DNA of 64,000 bases, taken from NCBI RefSeq assembly GCF_022664435.1, contig NZ_JAKREU010000001.1, positions 1 to 64,000 on the forward strand, in the 5' to 3' direction. Every line of letters starts with the position of its first letter. Position 1 is the first letter of the stretch. This document shows positions 60,458 to 64,000 of the stretch, one piece after another. Under the pieces are notes generated by a model. It worked only from the letters and a program-made list of their open reading frames with translations. It made no database searches and was not told where the DNA came from. Both the position numbers and the translations under genes were made by a program. This stretch comes from Sphingomonas panni. Its GTDB lineage: Bacteria; Pseudomonadota; Alphaproteobacteria; Sphingomonadales; Sphingomonadaceae.

Positions 60458-61987
60458 TCACCCCATCGTCGGAATGACGAACGCATCCTGCGTCCGCGCC
60501 GCTGCACCGTCCTCGGCCTGGCTACCCATCGCCGATCCGTCCGGCCAGCGCTGGGTGATCGTCTTGACCTTGGTCCAGAAGCGCACGCCCTCTTCGCCAT
60601 GCTGGTTCACGTCACCGAAGGCGCTGCGCTTCCACCCGCCGAAGCTGTGATAGGCGACCGGCACCGGGATCGGCACGTTGATCCCGACCATGCCGACATT
60701 GACGCGAGCCGCAAACTCCCGCGCGGCATGGCCGTTGCGGGTGAAGATTGCGACGCCGTTGCCATATTGATGTTCGCTCGGCAGGCGCACCGCGCTCTCG
60801 AAATCATTCGCGCGCACGATCTGCAGCACCGGGCCGAAGATTTCCTCGCGATAGGATTCCATCTGCGGCGTCACATGGTCGAACAGCGTCGGGCCGATGA
60901 AGAAGCCGCGCTCATGCCCCTGCAGGCTGAACCCGCGCCCGTCGACGACGAGTTCGGCGCCTTCCTCGACGCCCTTGGCGATCCAGCCCTCGACCCGCGC
61001 CTTGTGCTGCGCATTCACCACCGGGCCGTAATGCGCGTCGGCGTCGGTCGACACGCCGATGCGCAGCGCGCCGATGGCGGGGATCAGCTTTTCACGCAGG
61101 GCCACGGCGGTCTTCTCGCTGACCGGCACCACGACCGGCAACGCCATGCAGCGCTCGCCCGCCGACCCGAACGCGGCGCCCGCCAGATCGGCGACGACCT
61201 GATCGAGATCGGCGTCGGGCATGACGATGCCATGGTTCTTGGCCCCGCCCATCGCCTGCACGCGCTTGCCCGCCGCGACGCCGCGGCGATAGACATAGTG
61301 CGCGATATCGCTCGACCCGACGAAGCTGACCGCGCCGATCGCCGGATGGTCGAGGACCGCGTCGACCACCGTCTTGTCGCCATGGACGACCTGCAAAATG
61401 CCTTCGGGCGCGCCGGCCTCCAGCATCAGTTCGGCCAGGCGCACCGGCACCGACGGATCGCGTTCGCTGGGTTTCAGGATGAACGCGTTGCCGCAGGCGA
61501 TGGCGACGCCGAACATCCACATCGGGATCATCGCCGGGAAATTGAACGGGGTGATGCCTGCGCCGATGCCGATGGGTTGCCGCATCGAATAGACGTCGAT
61601 CCCCGGCCCTGCGCCCTGGGTATAATCCCCCTTCAGCAGATGCGGCACGCCACAGGCGAATTCGATGACGTCGAGGCCGCGCTGGATGTCGCCCTTGGCA
61701 TCGGCGATCACCTTGCCATGCTCGCTCGACAGCAGCTCGGCCAGTTCCTGCATATTCGCTTCGACCAGCTGCTTGAACGCGAACAGCACGCGGGCGCGCT
61801 TCTGCGGATTGGTCGCGGCCCATGCCGGCTGTGCCGCCTGCGCCGCCGCCACCGCGCGGTCGAGATCGGCGGCGGTGCCGAGGCGGACATGCGCCTGTAC
61901 CTCGCCGCGATTGGGATCGAAGACGGCACCCGTCGCGCCGTCCGTGGCATTCAAACCGCCCGCGATCACATGATCGATGACCCGCAT
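60458..61987 (-). CDS. mmsA: CoA-acylating methylmalonate-semialdehyde dehydrogenase
   Basis: Converts methylmalonate semialdehyde to propionyl-CoA, the last valine-specific step. The 509-residue aldehyde dehydrogenase has TPFNFPAMIPMWMFGVAIACGNAF, the NAD stretch AVSFVGSSDIAHYVY, the catalytic cysteine in SAGERCMALPVVVPV, and GINVPIPVPVAYHSFGGWKRSAFGD. It has the extra C-terminal segment usual in the family. The ATG at 61987 follows AGGAGAGACT. It is the most upstream gene of the valine run; regulator not in view. Confidence 0.95.
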   Translation of the reverse strand: MRVIDHVIAGGLNATDGATGAVFDPNRGEVQAHVRLGTAADLDRAVAAAQAAQPAWAATNPQKRARVLFAFKQLVEANMQELAELLSSEHGKVIADAKGDIQRGLDVIEFACGVPHLLKGDYTQGAGPGIDVYSMRQPIGIGAGITPFNFPAMIPMWMFGVAIACGNAFILKPSERDPSVPVRLAELMLEAGAPEGILQVVHGDKTVVDAVLDHPAIGAVSFVGSSDIAHYVYRRGVAAGKRVQAMGGAKNHGIVMPDADLDQVVADLAGAAFGSAGERCMALPVVVPVSEKTAVALREKLIPAIGALRIGVSTDADAHYGPVVNAQHKARVEGWIAKGVEEGAELVVDGRGFSLQGHERGFFIGPTLFDHVTPQMESYREEIFGPVLQIVRANDFESAVRLPSEHQYGNGVAIFTRNGHAAREFAARVNVGMVGINVPIPVPVAYHSFGGWKRSAFGDVNQHGEEGVRFWTKVKTITQRWPDGSAMGSQAEDGAAARTQDAFVIPTMG

Positions 61988-62118
61988 AGTCTCTCCTGTC
62001 GGTCGCGGTGGCTGGTCTGTCGCCGACTCATCCGCGTGTAATTTTATTGCTTTTGGCATAGCCGTACCGAGCGGGCAATCGCCGGAACCAGATTCAGGTC
62101 CGGCCGCTTTGTCGCGCG

Positions 62119-62397
62119 ATGCAAAACGCTTCCCCCCCGGCACGCGCGCAAGAAACGGTGAAGGTCCGGTCGCGCTTTCGCTATCGCCTGACCTCCTCGG
62201 TCATCAACGCGCTGATCTTTTCCTCGCTGATCGGCGCGGTCAGCGCGCTGGTGCGGGTCGGGCCGGCGGGCTTCTGGGACGCCTTCCGTCAGGGCGCGCC
62301 GATCGGGTTCCTGACCGCGCTTCCCGCCTCGCTGCTGGTCGTGCCGCTGGTGCAGCGGCTGGTCGACCGGCTGTTCGGCATCGACCCGCCGGCGTGA
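62119..62397 (+). CDS. DUF2798-like two-helix membrane protein
   Basis: A 92-residue protein with a basic N-terminus (KVRSRFRYRL) and two hydrophobic helices (INALIFSSLIGAVSALVRVG and PIGFLTALPASLLVVPLVQR). The ending LVVPLVQRLVDRLFG matches the pattern of DUF2798 proteins. Function unknown. It is divergent from mmsA across 131 bases and its 3' end converges on the metallophosphoesterase. Confidence 0.65.
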   Translation: MQNASPPARAQETVKVRSRFRYRLTSSVINALIFSSLIGAVSALVRVGPAGFWDAFRQGAPIGFLTALPASLLVVPLVQRLVDRLFGIDPPA

Positions 62398-62419
62398 CGG
62401 GAAGCGCGGGCGGACGGCC

Positions 62420-64000
62420 CTATCCCAGCTTGAACTCGTCGAACTTGATCGGATCGCGCGCCGGATAGCGGGTGTCGAACGCATAGGACGTGACCAGCCC
62501 GGTGCCGGTATCGAACACGGTATAGGCGGTGATGTCGTTGCTGGTCAGGAACGGCACGTTCTGCGCCGCGCCCGCCAGCTCGACCTGCGGGTTGCGCAGG
62601 GTCGGCAGCGCCATCGGCCGGTCGTGCGGGTCGTCCTCGCGTGGGTAATCGTCGGGGTTCCAGCGCAGCGAGGTCAGCGCGGCGACCTGCGCCTCGGTCG
62701 GCGGCCCCGATCGGCGCGGCGACAGGTTGCTAACATAGGCGCCATAGCTGTTCCCGACGTTCGACGTCTCGATATAGTGTAGGTTGCCGACCTTGCTGCG
62801 GCACCACAGATGCGAATGGCCGACCTGCACCAGCTGCACCCCCGCCGCCGTCAGCAGCGGTTCGATGTCGCCCCGCCACAGATCCTTCGACAGCGGATAG
62901 TCGTATTTGACGTAGCGCATCCGCCCCGCGTCCAGCACCGGCTGAATCTGCCCGTTCCACGTCGCCCGGTCGATCGGAAAGGCGAACGGCCCCATGGTGC
63001 GGATCGCGCCGGTCGCGTCCGTATATTCGAACGTCGCCTCGGTCTGCGCCATCACCGGCGTCGCATTGTCGCCCAGCCCGAACACCGACTGGTGGACCAG
63101 CACGATCTTGTACTTGGCCGAGCGGAACGCGTCGCTGGCCAGAACTTCCTGCAACCACTGATATTGGCGCGATCCACGCGCAAAGGGATGGAACTGGAAA
63201 TCGCCGAAGCCCCAGGCGGCGGGATCGTTGATCGATGCCGTCGCCTCGGTCAGCTTGCCGCGCGTATTGGCGGTCCAGCTGCGCCAGATGCGGTTGCCGT
63301 CCATCGCGATCAGGAAGGTATCGCCGATCCGCTGCGCATAATAGCGCCCGCCCTCCGGCCCCTGCGGCAGGGTGAAGATTTCCTCGTACGAGATCGTCTC
63401 ATAGCTGTTGTCCCGGATCCAGCGTTCGCGGATCGCGGCATCGCCCGACGGGTTCACCGTCGCCGCGACCTTGTCGTAGCGCAGTTCGGCATACCAGCGC
63501 GGCTGCGGATCGTTGAACATGGTGTTCAGGCTGTTCGCCGGGTTCCACCGCCCGGAATATTCGTGATTGCCGAGGATCGGATAGATGACCCCGCTCTGGA
63601 GCAGCGGGCCGCCGGTATAGGTCGATGCCGGCTGCCATTTGCGCATCGTCCCCTGCAACGCACCGAAGAAGGGCGGCAGGTTCAGTGTGCCATTGTCGAA
63701 CCATTCCGACGCCCGGTTCGGCACGTTGACCAGATCGCCGGCGAACAGCACGACGTCGATCGGCGCCAGCGTCTCGGCCACGCGCTCGTAATTGGCCGAG
63801 GCCATTCTCTTCAGCTGCAAATCGGACGTGAGCAGGAACCGCGTCGCCTGCCCCGCGGCGGGCAGCGGTTGCAACGTTCCCTCGCTGCTGCGCATCGTCT
63901 TGTTGCCGTCGCTGCTGATCGCGACATAACGCTGCCGCCCCGCCGAGGCCGACAGGCCGGTGACGACCGCTTCGTGCCGCCATATATCGCGCTGCGTCAG
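62420..64000 (-). CDS. Calcineurin-like metallophosphoesterase, 5' end beyond window
   Basis: At least 526 residues, still open at the right edge. The first visible part (DIWRHEAVVTGLSASAGRQR, then YVAISSDG) resembles the fibronectin-like N-domain of purple acid phosphatases. The catalytic domain has LLTSDLQ, FAGDLVN, YPILGNHEYSG and QVGHSHLWCR, giving the D-x-(H/Q), GD, GNH and GHxH-type metal ligands; the first motif has DLQ where DxH is usual. An ATG at 63895 is possible but would drop the N-domain. Likely exported; the signal peptide would lie outside the window. Substrate unknown. Confidence 0.85.
   Translation of the reverse strand: MTQRDIWRHEAVVTGLSASAGRQRYVAISSDGNKTMRSSEGTLQPLPAAGQATRFLLTSDLQLKRMASANYERVAETLAPIDVVLFAGDLVNVPNRASEWFDNGTLNLPPFFGALQGTMRKWQPASTYTGGPLLQSGVIYPILGNHEYSGRWNPANSLNTMFNDPQPRWYAELRYDKVAATVNPSGDAAIRERWIRDNSYETISYEEIFTLPQGPEGGRYYAQRIGDTFLIAMDGNRIWRSWTANTRGKLTEATASINDPAAWGFGDFQFHPFARGSRQYQWLQEVLASDAFRSAKYKIVLVHQSVFGLGDNATPVMAQTEATFEYTDATGAIRTMGPFAFPIDRATWNGQIQPVLDAGRMRYVKYDYPLSKDLWRGDIEPLLTAAGVQLVQVGHSHLWCRSKVGNLHYIETSNVGNSYGAYVSNLSPRRSGPPTEAQVAALTSLRWNPDDYPREDDPHDRPMALPTLRNPQVELAGAAQNVPFLTSNDITAYTVFDTGTGLVTSYAFDTRYPARDPIKFDEFKLG

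Overview
The window is chromosomal DNA, about two-thirds G+C by eye, from an alphaproteobacterium that is most probably a member of the Sphingomonadaceae (Sphingomonas or a close relative). This is inferred from gene content: a large TonB-dependent receptor of the Caulobacter/Xanthomonas type, a FYDLN-acid zinc-ribbon protein, a DUF2794 gene behind a short-type cysE, a PQQ-type sugar dehydrogenase, a fasciclin-domain protein with an EcfG-like promoter, and many sphingomonad-style intergenic palindromes. No insertion sequence, prophage, CRISPR array or rRNA gene is visible. The gene lacking its 5' end at the right edge (metallophosphoesterase) is the only clearly partial gene.

Layout. 0.5-5 kb: a tightly overlapping amino-acid catabolic operon (cysteine desulfhydrase-like PLP enzyme, L-serine ammonia-lyase, M3 oligopeptidase). 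5.3-6.7 kb: divergent methyl-damage repair pair (AdaA-like regulator and ogt) with an inverted repeat between them, bracketed by two related giant hairpins. 7-11.3 kb: hexuronate catabolism (uxuB, uxaC, divergent uxaA). 11.3-17.4 kb: small secreted protein, gamma-carbonic anhydrase, histidine acid phosphatase, TonB receptor and a DeoR regulator, with a PHO-box-like site in front of the receptor. 17.4-26.5 kb: sugar dehydrogenase, glmS, glmU, gph, SDR, and wecB-wecC for UDP-ManNAcA. 26.5-29.6 kb: an orphan CdiI-like immunity gene, then a minus-strand operon encoding a small Tat-signal protein, a PqqD-like chaperone, an HprK-related kinase and a nucleotidyltransferase. This is an HPr-rel-A type system of unknown function and is the most interesting locus here. 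29.7-36.9 kb: the phosphate regulon phoR-pstSCAB-phoU-phoB with a three-repeat PHO box.

37-44.2 kb: small secreted and membrane proteins, a VOC protein, cysE with DUF2794, a TauE/SafE exporter, ahpD-ahpC opposite oxyR, and a fasciclin protein. 44.7-48.6 kb: moaE-moaD-pgsA, a lysophospholipid-type MFS transporter, a 51-codon membrane peptide, a Crp/Fnr regulator and tRNA-Ala. 48.7-55.4 kb: FYDLN protein, aroA-cmk, nadC, a small membrane protein coupled to an RNase T2, DUF4112, a solute-binding lipoprotein and tRNA-Leu. 55.4-62 kb: a complete valine-degradation set (acyl-CoA dehydrogenase, enoyl-CoA hydratase, 3-hydroxyisobutyryl-CoA hydrolase, mmsB, mmsA) interrupted by a polysaccharide deacetylase. 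62-64 kb: DUF2798-like protein and the metallophosphoesterase.

Two themes recur. Translational coupling by 1-8 base overlaps (GTGA, ATGA, TGATG) is used throughout. At least eight families of imperfect palindromes occupy the gene-free gaps, three of them present twice in this window. Phosphate links two distant regions: PHO-box-like sites sharing TGTCATAAA lie upstream of pstS and of the TonB receptor/phosphatase operon. All positions, motifs and overlaps were read directly from the sequence; family names rest on recognised motifs and could not be tested by database search here.
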